Below are positions 1 to 5,588 of a stretch of 8,151 nucleotides of DNA, piece by piece. The DNA is from Nitrospiraceae bacterium UBA6905 (GTDB lineage: Bacteria; Nitrospirota; Thermodesulfovibrionia; Thermodesulfovibrionales; UBA6898). Numbering within the stretch: the stretch's first letter is position 1; the number at the start of each line of letters is the position of its first letter. The DNA is taken from the NCBI GenBank assembly GCA_002451165.1, contig DKBH01000050.1, forward strand, positions 1 through 8,151, in the 5' to 3' direction. The translations under genes were made by a program, and so were the position numbers. The notes beneath the pieces are model-generated. The model was not told the origin of the DNA and did no database searches. It saw only the letters and a program-made list of their open reading frames with translations.

Positions 1-1
1 G

Positions 2-163
2 GTGACGGTGGTGGGGATAGTGCTCGGGGTATTCTGTACGGGAGCCGTCAGCATAGTGCTGGGTTCGGTGTTCGGGACCGCAATGGGATATGTTGTTGAC
101 GTGATCGGCGGAATTTCCAAGGCCAAGGTTGAGGAGACCGCAGAGGTGAAAGCGCACAACTGA
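2..163 (+). CDS. C-terminal end of a membrane protein (5' partial)
   Basis: The frame is open from the window edge to a TGA at 161-163 and gives 53 residues. The first roughly 32 are strongly hydrophobic and rich in Gly, Val and Ala (for example GIVLGVFCTGAVSIVLG), consistent with one long or two short membrane segments. A short charged tail follows (KAKVEETAEVKAHN), as expected for a cytoplasmic C-terminus of a transporter or other polytopic inner-membrane protein. I do not recognise the family from this fragment. An intrinsic terminator lies 21 bases after the stop, which supports this being the true 3' end of a transcription unit. Confidence 0.6.
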   Translation: MTVVGIVLGVFCTGAVSIVLGSVFGTAMGYVVDVIGGISKAKVEETAEVKAHN

Positions 164-184
164 TCCCTTCAGATACCTCCCCTG

Positions 185-221
185 GGCACCTGCAGGACAT
201 GATCCTCAGGTGCCTTTTTTT
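185..221 (+). terminator. Intrinsic terminator after the membrane protein gene
   Basis: GGCACCTG (185-192) pairs perfectly with CAGGTGCC (207-214). AGGA/TCCT can extend the stem inward with one bulge. A run of seven T follows directly (215-221). This is a textbook Rho-independent terminator and closes the upstream unit. Confidence 0.9.
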
Positions 222-548
222 GCTGAGAACAATGGGAATCCTTTCACCATTAAGGCGTCGGTGTTACCCCGATTCATAACCTCGATATTTCAATCAGCGT
301 CCTGCGAATAACCAAACGCAATCGATTATTTTCGATATACTCCTCAGTAGCGTGATAACCATGTAAGAGTTACTATTGAATAGAAGCAGTGTTCAGACCG
401 GTAATCGTTAACGGTTCGGAACAACACTTGCATAAGCACTCATCATAAAGTTCAGTTTATAGTGCGGTAATATGATGTATGTCATAACACCCCGTGCCTC
501 ACAGCAGTAATATCAGTATGTGAAAATATTCGTTGATGAGGTGAACGG
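222..548. other. Intergenic region before the ferredoxin gene
   Basis: This AT-rich stretch has no convincing reading frame on either strand. It must hold the ferredoxin promoter because a terminator closes the upstream unit, but I could not find a -35/-10 pair with good spacing. A small inverted repeat, ACCG...CGGT around the GTTAAC at about 398-415, is the only structure noticed. No known operator is recognised. Confidence 0.4.
538..543 (+). promoter_or_regulatory. Shine-Dalgarno of the ferredoxin gene
   Basis: GAGGTG lies 5 bases before the GTG at 549. This decides the start: no ATG is available, and the next residues (YIAIVDWEKC) match the usual N-terminus of small ferredoxins. Confidence 0.7.
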
Positions 549-743
549 GTGTATATAGCCATAGTGGATTGGGAAAAATGTACAGGGTGCGGGGATTGTA
601 TAAACGCCTGTCCCGTCAACTGTTTTGAGATGTCAGATGGCAAAAGCCTGCCTCACCGGTCATCTTATTGCATCAACTGCGGCACGTGCAAAGAGGTCTG
701 CCCAGCCGATGCTATAATCATCAGCATGGGGTGGGGTGGCTAA
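549..743 (+). CDS. Small 2[4Fe-4S] ferredoxin
   Basis: A 64-residue cytoplasmic electron carrier. Two complete CxxCxxCxxxCP motifs are visible: Cys11, 14, 17, 21 and Cys41, 44, 47, 51, each followed by Pro. In the bacterial ferredoxin fold the first three Cys of one motif and the last Cys of the other bind each [4Fe-4S] cluster. There is an extra Cys25 outside the motifs. The length is close to the 55-65 residues of clostridial-type ferredoxins. The start is GTG with a good Shine-Dalgarno. The tail ends SMGWGG. No redox partner gene is adjacent, so the specific electron donor and acceptor cannot be named. Low-potential electron transfer in an anaerobic metabolism is the family role. Confidence 0.93.
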   Translation: MYIAIVDWEKCTGCGDCINACPVNCFEMSDGKSLPHRSSYCINCGTCKEVCPADAIIISMGWGG

Positions 744-1165
744 CAGTACGTCTCTGTATGAGGTCCCGATAACCTGGCCTGCTCTCTTTCTGTTTCGGAG
801 CCTGTGGTCAAAATCTGCGAACAGAATCTGCTGCCCTGTGCCAGGCGACACCTTTCCTTCTTCTATAAATAATATAGTAATAGAAGGTTTCATGAGTGCT
901 GCCCCCACACATGAAGATCCCTCACCATCTCCCAAGCCCTGTCATGCGAATAGGGCACATCTGAAAGAGTTATCTTCTCCAATGCTTATTTCAGATCTTA
1001 AATAACTCCAGCCTCAAACTCTGAAGTAGTAATCGTACCTGCTGATCCTTGACAAAATACCGTCACGACTCCACGTGCGACCCCTGATTTCACTTTAATT
1101 GGCCTGGCCTCTGTTAACTGTCCAGGATATGCGAAGTTATTCTCCTCTTGTGGAACGTATACATC
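744..1165 (-). pseudogene. yjbQ: Decayed yjbQ / UPF0047 family gene
   Basis: On the minus strand, reading from about 1165 downward, frame A gives a segment with SGVARGVVTVFCQGSAGTI and then TTSEFEAGVI. This resembles the YjbQ core SGI.NG.VTVF.PGSTAAITT.E.EPG. Two in-frame TAA stops follow (998-1000 and 986-988), yet frame A continues after them with ALEKITLSDVPYSHDRAW, the expected next block. At the G-run opposite 931-933 the homology moves to another frame, needing one extra G. It then continues as GDGEGSSCVGAALMKPSITI and, later, PGTGQQILFADFDHR, which match the family's GDGNGHSH.RAAL and GTWQQI...DFDNRPR blocks. The conserved HSH residues are replaced by Ser/Cys. Two stops, a frameshift and loss of the histidines mark a dead gene. 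The family name rests on recalled motifs, not a search. Its 3' end abuts the ferredoxin stop on the opposite strand. Confidence 0.75.
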
Positions 1166-1179
1166 GGAACGTATACATC
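1152..1179. repeat. Perfect 14-bp tandem repeat (2 copies)
   Basis: GGAACGTATACATC occurs twice head to tail (1152-1165 and 1166-1179) with no mismatch. Each copy contains the palindrome GTATAC. The second copy ends 3 bases before a TTGACA hexamer, a position suited to an operator or activator site. It may equally be a simple duplication at the edge of the decayed yjbQ gene. Confidence 0.8.
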
Positions 1180-1182
1180 TTA

Positions 1183-1211
1183 TTGACAACCGCGCCATTA
1201 TTTGATATAGA
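1183..1211 (+). promoter_or_regulatory. Candidate sigma-70 promoter for the riboswitch-controlled gene
   Basis: TTGACA (1183-1188, perfect -35) is followed after exactly 17 bases by TATAGA (1206-1211, 4 of 6 matches to the -10 consensus). A start near 1218 would place the c-di-GMP aptamer at the very 5' end of the transcript, which is the usual arrangement. Confidence 0.6.
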
Positions 1212-1226
1212 TTGACTAAGAAGTGA

Positions 1227-1313
1227 GATTCCCGACAAAGCCAAACCACCTGTGAGGGTGGGGCGGAAAGCGGCGGGTCTTAAGCATTAAGATGGCCGGG
1301 CTGCCGAAGGAAA
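1227..1313 (+). ncRNA. Cyclic-di-GMP-I (GEMM) riboswitch aptamer
   Basis: The element shows the GEMM-I hallmarks in order. AAACC at 1243-1247 enters a hairpin, CCACCT/GGGTGG (1246-1251 with 1256-1261), capped by a GTGA (GNRA) tetraloop. GGCGGAAAGC (1262-1271) corresponds to the conserved GACGCAAAGC joining segment, with two changes. A second hairpin, TCTTAA/TTAAGA (1278-1283 with 1287-1292), lies where the tetraloop receptor helix is expected. The 3' strand reads GGGCTGCCGAAGG, like the GGGUUACCGAUGG of the Vc2 aptamer. It sits in the 5' leader of the secreted-protein gene at 1533 and 16 bases after the candidate -10. Known GEMM-I RNAs bind c-di-GMP and control motility and surface genes. Whether this one turns expression on or off is not visible. 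Confidence 0.85.
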
Positions 1314-1352
1314 CTATCCTTTGGCGGGCTCGGCCTTTCTGTTGGAGCCCGC
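1303..1352 (+). promoter_or_regulatory. Post-aptamer hairpins (probable expression platform)
   Basis: GCCGAAGG (1303-1310) can pair with CCTTTGGC (1318-1325) with one G-U pair. The first strand is also the 3' strand that closes the aptamer, so the two pairings compete. A second hairpin follows: GCGGGCTC (1324-1331) with GAGCCCGC (1345-1352), sharing two bases with the first. Neither is followed by a T-run, so a plain intrinsic terminator is unlikely. Confidence 0.5.
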
Positions 1353-1358
1353 GGGAGT

Positions 1359-1477
1359 GCAGCTCATGGAAGCGACGCGGCACATTATTCAACCCCGGTG
1401 CGAGAGCCACCGGCCTGCATACTGGGGGTTTGCCCTCTCCCCTCCGTAATCCTCCTCTGCTGTCTGAGCTTGAAGCA
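1359..1477 (+). repeat. 119-nt structured leader element, copy 1
   Basis: This stretch recurs at 3287-3405 with equal length and only 6 differences (about 95% identity). Both copies keep nested pairings: AGCTCA near the 5' end with TGAGCT near the 3' end, AACCCC with GGGGTT, and CCGGTG with CACCGG inside that. Both lie in the leader of a secreted-protein gene in the same orientation, so an RNA role is plausible. I cannot match it to a riboswitch class I know. Confidence 0.75.
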
Positions 1478-1520
1478 CCGGACATGATGTCCTTATGGGA
1501 GTGAGAGCTCACAGAAAATA

Positions 1521-1527
1521 AAGGAGG
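1521..1527 (+). promoter_or_regulatory. Shine-Dalgarno of the beta-propeller protein gene
   Basis: AAGGAGG lies 5 bases before ATG 1533. It is near-perfect and fixes the start directly ahead of the signal peptide. Confidence 0.85.
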
Positions 1528-1532
1528 ATGAG

Positions 1533-3122
1533 ATGAAAAAGGGGAATATTCTTATCTTGGCATTGCTAGCGGCAATGCTTCTGACGGTAGCCGCCTACGC
1601 ACAGACCTACACGATCTTGCAGCTGACCGACAACAGTCATGACGATTCTTGGCCCGAGGTCAATGGCAGCGGCCAGGTGGTCTGGTATGGCTCTGATGGC
1701 ACGGACATGGAGATCTTTCTCTACGATGGGATGGGCACCGTCCAGCTGACCAACAACAGCTATTATGATCGGGATCCGCAGATCAACGCTAGCGGCCTCG
1801 TGGTCTGGGAGGGCTTTGACGGCACGGACTGGGAGATCTTCCTGTATAACGGCACCAGCACCATCCAGCTGACCACCAACAGTCGTGCTGATTATGATCC
1901 CCAGATCAACGCCAGCGGCCAGGTAGTTTGGGAGGGCTTTGACGGCACGGACATGGAGATCTTCCTGTATAACGGCACCAGCACTATCCAGTTGACCAAT
2001 AACGGTTATGATGATTGGTATCCGGAGATCAATGGCAGCGGCCAGGTGGTCTGGATGGGCTCTGACGGCGCGGACGTGGAGATCTTCCTGTATAACGGCA
2101 CCAGCACCATCCAACTGACAAATAACAGTTATGATGACCAGTTACCCCAGATCAACAGCAGCGGCCAGGTAGTTTGGGAGGGCTCTGACGGCACGGACAT
2201 GGAGATCTTCCTGTACGATGGCACCAGCACCATCCAGCTCACGAACAACAGTGTTGATGATTGGGCACCCCAGATCAACAGCAGCGGCCAAGTGGTTTGG
2301 TATGGTGAGGACGGCACGGACAGGGAGATCTTCCTCTACGACGGCACCAGCACCCTCCAGCTGACCAACAACAGTTATGATGACCAGGTGCCCCAGATCA
2401 ACGACAGCGGCCAGGTGGTCTGGTATGCCTTTGACAGCGGGGACGGCGAGATCTTCCTGTATGACGGCACCAGCACCATCCAGCTGACCACCAACAGTTA
2501 TACTGATTGGTTTCCCCAGATCAATGCCGGCGGACAGATGGTCTGGTGGGGGTATGACGGCATGGACTGGGAGATCTTTCTTGCACTGCCTGATGCCGAC
2601 AGCGACGGCGACGGGGTCCTGGATGCAGTGGATAACTGTCCCACGGTCTACAACCCCGACCAGACCGACGCCAACAATGACGGCTTCGGGGATGCCTGCG
2701 TGCCCCTCGATGTCATCATCGGCCCGGGCGTAACGATCGGTGTTAACCCCGTGATCGGCAGCGGGACGGTCCTGAACAAGAATGTGATGATCGGGGATAA
2801 CGCCCAGATCGGCGCCGACGTGACCCTGAACCAGAACGTCAGCGCCGGGGACAACCTGGTGGTGGGCGATGGGACCGTCATCAACCAGGGCGTCGTCATC
2901 GGCGATGACGTTGACATAGGCGCCGGCGTGACCATACAAAGGGATGTGACAATCGGGTCGAATGTCACCATCGGCAGCGGGACGAATATCGGCAGAGAAA
3001 CAGTGATCGGCAATAACGTGACCATCGGCAGCGGCGTGGTGATCGGGCAGAATGTCACCGTGAGCGACGGCGCTATGATTCCCGACGGCACGGTCATCCC
3101 TGCTCGAGTGACGGTGCCTTGA
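1533..3122 (+). CDS. Secreted repeat protein: propeller repeats + TSP3 + left-handed beta-helix
   Basis: A 529-residue exported protein. Residues 1-23 form a signal peptide (KK, hydrophobic core, AYA before Q24). Residues 30 to about 353 hold eight tandem 41-residue units of the form QLT.NS..D..PQIN.SGQVVW.G.DGTD.EIFLY.GTSTI. These resemble TolB/PD40-like propeller blades, so a closed propeller is plausible. Residues 354-389 (DSDGDGVLDAVDNCP..., then NNDGFGDAC) match a thrombospondin type 3 Ca2+-binding segment with two Cys. Residues 394 to about 527 are hexapeptide repeats ([IV]-G-x4, such as VTIGSGTNIG and VVIGDDVDIG), predicted to coil as a left-handed beta-helix as in LpxA-type proteins, but I see no acyltransferase catalytic block. 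No LPxTG, PEP-CTERM or membrane anchor ends the protein. Role unknown; an extracellular or outer-surface structural or binding protein under c-di-GMP control is inferred. The repeats suit expansion by recombination. Confidence 0.88.
   Translation: MKKGNILILALLAAMLLTVAAYAQTYTILQLTDNSHDDSWPEVNGSGQVVWYGSDGTDMEIFLYDGMGTVQLTNNSYYDRDPQINASGLVVWEGFDGTDWEIFLYNGTSTIQLTTNSRADYDPQINASGQVVWEGFDGTDMEIFLYNGTSTIQLTNNGYDDWYPEINGSGQVVWMGSDGADVEIFLYNGTSTIQLTNNSYDDQLPQINSSGQVVWEGSDGTDMEIFLYDGTSTIQLTNNSVDDWAPQINSSGQVVWYGEDGTDREIFLYDGTSTLQLTNNSYDDQVPQINDSGQVVWYAFDSGDGEIFLYDGTSTIQLTTNSYTDWFPQINAGGQMVWWGYDGMDWEIFLALPDADSDGDGVLDAVDNCPTVYNPDQTDANNDGFGDACVPLDVIIGPGVTIGVNPVIGSGTVLNKNVMIGDNAQIGADVTLNQNVSAGDNLVVGDGTVINQGVVIGDDVDIGAGVTIQRDVTIGSNVTIGSGTNIGRETVIGNNVTIGSGVVIGQNVTVSDGAMIPDGTVIPARVTVP
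1620..2591 (+). repeat. Eight tandem 123-bp coding repeats
   Basis: The DNA of the eight propeller-like units is itself a tandem repeat with a 123-bp period and unit starts at 1620, 1743, 1866, 1989, 2112, 2235, 2358 and 2481. Phrases such as GAGATCTTCCTGTA and GGCACCAGCACCATCCA recur almost unchanged. The nucleotide similarity suggests recent duplication or ongoing homogenisation. The regularity also creates long meaningless open frames on the opposite strand. Confidence 0.9.
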
Positions 3123-3145
3123 GATGATTAAGGGGGCTCATTATG

Positions 3146-3179
3146 CTCGCGGTTCTATCATTCTTCTCATGCGAGAACC
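3146..3179 (+). other. Weak hairpin after the propeller-protein gene
   Basis: GGTTCT (3151-3156) can pair with AGAACC (3174-3179). Alternatively CTCGC (3146-3150) pairs with GCGAG (3171-3175). There is no T-run, so it is not a clear terminator, and transcription may continue into the next leader. Confidence 0.35.
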
Positions 3180-3218
3180 CGGGGCTTTTGCGGTAACAGC
3201 GAACGTGTTCCAGATGCG

Positions 3219-3281
3219 GGGGAGAGGGGGTAGAGATTAGGGTCACCTCTCCCCGGCGCGGGGGGCGAAACGACACCCCCG
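3219..3281 (+). promoter_or_regulatory. GC-rich hairpins in the second leader
   Basis: GGGGAGAGG (3219-3227) pairs perfectly with CCTCTCCCC (3246-3254). A second hairpin follows: CGGGGG (3259-3264) with CCCCCG (3276-3281). The first strand, extended to GGGGAGAGGG (3219-3228), is also fully complementary to CCCTCTCCCC at 3361-3370 inside the 119-nt element. Two mutually exclusive pairings are therefore possible, as in a switching RNA. Confidence 0.5.
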
Positions 3282-3286
3282 GAGGA

Positions 3287-3405
3287 GCAGCTCATGGAAG
3301 CGACACGGCACATTATTCAACCCCGGTGCGGGAGCCACCGGCCTGCATACTGGGGGTTCGCCCTCTCCCCTCCGTAAGCCTCCTCTTTTGTCTGAGCTTG
3401 AAGCA
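3287..3405 (+). repeat. 119-nt structured leader element, copy 2
   Basis: This is the second copy of the element at 1359-1477, same length and strand, with 6 substitutions. It again precedes a secreted-protein gene, here by about 155 bases. The AGCTCA/TGAGCT, AACCCC/GGGGTT and CCGGTG/CACCGG pairings are all kept, and I see no difference that disrupts them. In this copy the element comes before the GCCGAAGG hairpin; in copy 1 it comes after. Confidence 0.75.
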
Positions 3406-3427
3406 AAGGGCATCGTGTAGTTGTCGT

Positions 3428-3519
3428 TTCAGAAAGACTTATGGTCTGAATGCTCAGTCTAAGAAGGCGTATGTTTATTACTATGCCGAAGGAAATGATC
3501 CGTTGGCAGGTACGCTCTT
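3428..3519 (+). promoter_or_regulatory. Structured leader segment with a post-aptamer-like hairpin
   Basis: TTCAGA (3428-3433) pairs with TCTGAA (3445-3450). GGCGTA (3466-3471) pairs with TATGCC (3482-3487, one G-U). GCCGAAGG (3485-3492) pairs with CCGTTGGC (3500-3507, one mismatch), and the last two compete for the same bases. The stretch TGCCGAAGGAAA..ATCC.TTGGC.GG..CG..CTTT closely follows the sequence after the GEMM aptamer at 1302-1337. A GEMM core (AAACC, GNRA hairpin, GCAAAGC) is not recognisable here, so this may be a degraded or divergent relative. Confidence 0.45.
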
Positions 3520-3544
3520 TAGGTAGAAATTAAGTGGATCAAAA

Positions 3545-3552
3545 GAGGAGGG
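3545..3552 (+). promoter_or_regulatory. Shine-Dalgarno of the DUF1566 gene
   Basis: GAGGAGGG lies 7 bases before ATG 3560 and supports that start. Confidence 0.8.
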
Positions 3553-3559
3553 CTGTGCA

Positions 3560-4552
3560 ATGTTAAGGGATATTTACACAACGGGAAAAAGTCATACGGC
3601 GAGGGTGAAAGTGTTAGTTATGTGCGCTTTATGCGTACTGGTTGCGAGCGTAGGCGTCCAGTTGCCCTATGCCTTAGCCGCCCCCCCCATGATACCGGGC
3701 AATCCAGGGGTGCCGGGGCTGCTTGCGCAGATAGCGTCCCTCGAGCAGCAAATAGCAGACTTGGAGGCGCAACTGTCCATCAGGGACGCTCAGATTGCTG
3801 ATCTGATGGCACAAATCGCTGCGAAAGACGCTCAGATTGCCGCCAGGGACGCTCAGATCACTGATCTGCTGGCACAAGTCGCCGCGAAAGACGCTCAGAT
3901 TGCTGCCAAGGATGCTCTAATTGCTGATCTCATGGCACAAATCACCGCAAAGGATATTCAGATTGCTGACCTTGAAGAACAGATTTTCTTCTTGCAAACT
4001 CACACCCTGATATCGAAGACCGGGCAGACTGAGTGTTGGGATGAGGACGGCAATCCAATTGATTGTGCAGGGACAGGACAGGACGGAGAAGTACAGGCAG
4101 GTGTCTCATGGCCGACCCCGAGGTTTACCGACAACGGAAACGGTACAGTCACGGATAACCTCACCGGCTTGGTCTGGCTTAAAGACGTCTCATGCCTTCC
4201 GAGGATGCCTTGGCAAACGGCCTTAGATACGGTAAAAAATCTGGCGCACGGAAGCTGCAGCCTCACCGATGGTAGCAACCTGGGCGATTGGCGATTACCT
4301 AGCGTGAAAGAATTGCAAAGCCTAGTCGATTTTAGTCGCTTCAATCCCTCCCTCGACGACTCAACCCCCTTCATTTCTGGGGGCTCACAGGTTTGGTCGT
4401 CCACTACAGTTCAAAGCGCACCGGAGCACGCATGGTACGTCACATTCGGCGACGGAGCTACTTTGCAAGATTTTCGCGACCCTGAAGCAGTGCTACTCGG
4501 AGGAGACAGCAAGACAACATTCCCAGGGGTCGTATGGCCAGTGCGTGACTAG
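3560..4552 (+). CDS. Exported coiled-coil protein with C-terminal DUF1566 domain
   Basis: A 330-residue protein. The N-terminus has basic residues, a hydrophobic stretch at 18-33 and a signal peptidase I-like site ALA at 38-40. A Pro/Gly-rich linker (42-53) follows. Residues 54-146 are a long coiled coil built from near-exact 7-residue units (AQIAAKD, AQIAARD, AQITDLL, AQVAAKD, ALIADLM), also visible as 21-bp DNA repeats at 3788-3982. A Cys pair lies at 159 and 169. From about 187 to the end the sequence matches DUF1566 (Lcl C-terminal type): RFTDNGNGTVTDNLTGLVWL, W..AL, GDWRLPSVKELQSLVD, VWSSTT, AWYVTF and a final PVRD. DUF1566 has no established enzymatic role and occurs in surface and fibrobacter-type proteins. 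The leader shares a 119-nt element with the gene at 1533, suggesting shared control. A trimeric stalk with DUF1566 heads is a reasonable guess. Confidence 0.9.
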   Translation: MLRDIYTTGKSHTARVKVLVMCALCVLVASVGVQLPYALAAPPMIPGNPGVPGLLAQIASLEQQIADLEAQLSIRDAQIADLMAQIAAKDAQIAARDAQITDLLAQVAAKDAQIAAKDALIADLMAQITAKDIQIADLEEQIFFLQTHTLISKTGQTECWDEDGNPIDCAGTGQDGEVQAGVSWPTPRFTDNGNGTVTDNLTGLVWLKDVSCLPRMPWQTALDTVKNLAHGSCSLTDGSNLGDWRLPSVKELQSLVDFSRFNPSLDDSTPFISGGSQVWSSTTVQSAPEHAWYVTFGDGATLQDFRDPEAVLLGGDSKTTFPGVVWPVRD

Positions 4553-4609
4553 GCTAGTGCGTTAGCACCTTGATGATTCTTGGGATATAGGTCTGCGTAA
4601 TTGTGTAGT

Positions 4610-4644
4610 CCGGTGAGGGACGGCGGCAAGCCGTCCCTCACCGG
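4610..4644 (+). terminator. Strong 15-bp hairpin downstream of the DUF1566 gene
   Basis: CCGGTGAGGGACGGC (4610-4624) pairs without mismatch with 4630-4644 around a 5-base loop (GGCAA). There is no T-run after it (GCGTTAG), so it is not a standard intrinsic terminator. It could block 3' exonucleases, act with Rho, or be a dispersed palindromic repeat. It lies 57 bases after the stop codon. Confidence 0.6.
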
Positions 4645-5279
4645 GCGTTAGAAGCAAGGGAAAAGCGACAGAAAAAAGAACATTACGTGCAGTGCACGAG
4701 GATTGCGGTGCAGTCGGTCGCCCGGGTCACATACGGCGCAACCTTCCGCTCCGCAATGTCATGAGGAGGGGAGCGTTGATAGAGGGGCAGTCTGTCCAGA
4801 AACGTCTGCATTTGGTATGCGTATCTGACAGCACCGCCCTGGCTGGTACTCCCGGCAATGTGCTGCGTCATGAACTCATAAAGAGGTCGAGTCAACTATT
4901 GTTCTGTCCCGGCTTTTGGGGAGACATCATATTTCTTCCCTGGTGTGTATTACGCTCCGGACCGCGACAGGCCATGCAATGTTATCATCCGAACTCGCAC
5001 GCCCGAGATGCTCCTTTGCTTCGTCTGTGAGTGGCTGTACTTCTCGCCGGCTCTCTTCCCGGGCATGTCTTATGCCAGACGTACTCTTACTATAGTTTCG
5101 GCTTCCTTAACGTATTGATACGTCGATGGGATCAGGAGGCGAGCGCATGTCCGGTTTTCGACGCGCTCACGCCCTCCAAAATGGGGGCTGCGTACAATAG
5201 CTGTCGGACGTTTTATCTTCAAGAGTAACCTTGCATCTGTTACCATGAAGTCAGGACACTGATATCAAGGGGGCAGCGT
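4645..5279. other. Gene-poor region, no supported gene
   Basis: Open frames on both strands here lack Shine-Dalgarno sequences and recognisable motifs, and none is convincing. A 6-2-6 inverted repeat, ACGTAT-TG-ATACGT, is at 5110-5123. A small stem, GTAAC/GTTAC (5225-5229 with 5239-5243), lies just before the next gene. The region may be decayed coding sequence; I cannot name what it was. Confidence 0.4.
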
Positions 5280-5588
5280 ATGGCAGATCGATTCAGCGAG
5301 ACAGGTGAAGATGGCCGTTTCATGATTCTCGAACATAAAGCGACACAGATCAGAAAATTGCTCCTTGGAGCGCTTCTGCTGGCAAAGGACACCTGGAAGG
5401 ATGAACTGCTCAGTTCGCCGGAGGGGCTGGATGTCACAGGGACAATTGAGGAGGCCGAGGAGGAATTTGCTGAGACCGGTCGCGTAGGCCCTATGGAGAG
5501 GCTCGACAGTGCTCTGAGTGTGATCAATACGCGGGCGCGCGCCATCGTGACCGTAATCGACTATCTCGCTCAGCGCAGGCAGGGATGA
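5280..5588 (+). CDS. Small helical protein of unknown function
   Basis: A 102-residue protein starting at ATG 5280 with AAGGGGG 6 bases upstream. It is soluble, mostly helical and acidic in the middle (EEAEEEFAE), with two amphipathic stretches, about 17-37 (HKATQIRKLLLGALLLAKDTW) and 74-99 (RLDSALSVINTRARAIVTVIDYLAQ). There is no signal peptide, Cys cluster or known catalytic motif. Its stop overlaps the next start by 4 bases (ATGA), so the two genes are translationally coupled and their products probably act together. I do not recognise the family. Confidence 0.75.
   Translation: MADRFSETGEDGRFMILEHKATQIRKLLLGALLLAKDTWKDELLSSPEGLDVTGTIEEAEEEFAETGRVGPMERLDSALSVINTRARAIVTVIDYLAQRRQG

Noticed and set aside
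736..1005. 89-codon plus-strand open frame
   Set aside because: It is the opposite-strand shadow of the decayed yjbQ gene, whose family blocks are recognisable on the minus strand.
1620..2591. CRISPR array
   Set aside because: The repeats are 123 bp, contiguous, without spacers, and lie in one reading frame.
1566..2939. Long open frames on the minus strand opposite the propeller-protein gene
   Set aside because: They arise from the 123-bp periodicity and base composition of the coding repeats, have no start signals, and mirror the plus-strand repeats.
3405..3530. A second full GEMM riboswitch
   Set aside because: Only the 3' hairpin resembles the first. The AAACC, GNRA-capped stem and GCAAAGC core are missing.
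4683..4895. 70-codon minus-strand open frame
   Set aside because: It has a TTG start without a Shine-Dalgarno, no recognised motif and no neighbour supporting it. It may be a relic, but I cannot show that.
4692..5228. Two consecutive plus-strand open frames
   Set aside because: Their products have a composition unlike real proteins (Cys, Pro and Arg in random patches) and no ribosome-binding sites.
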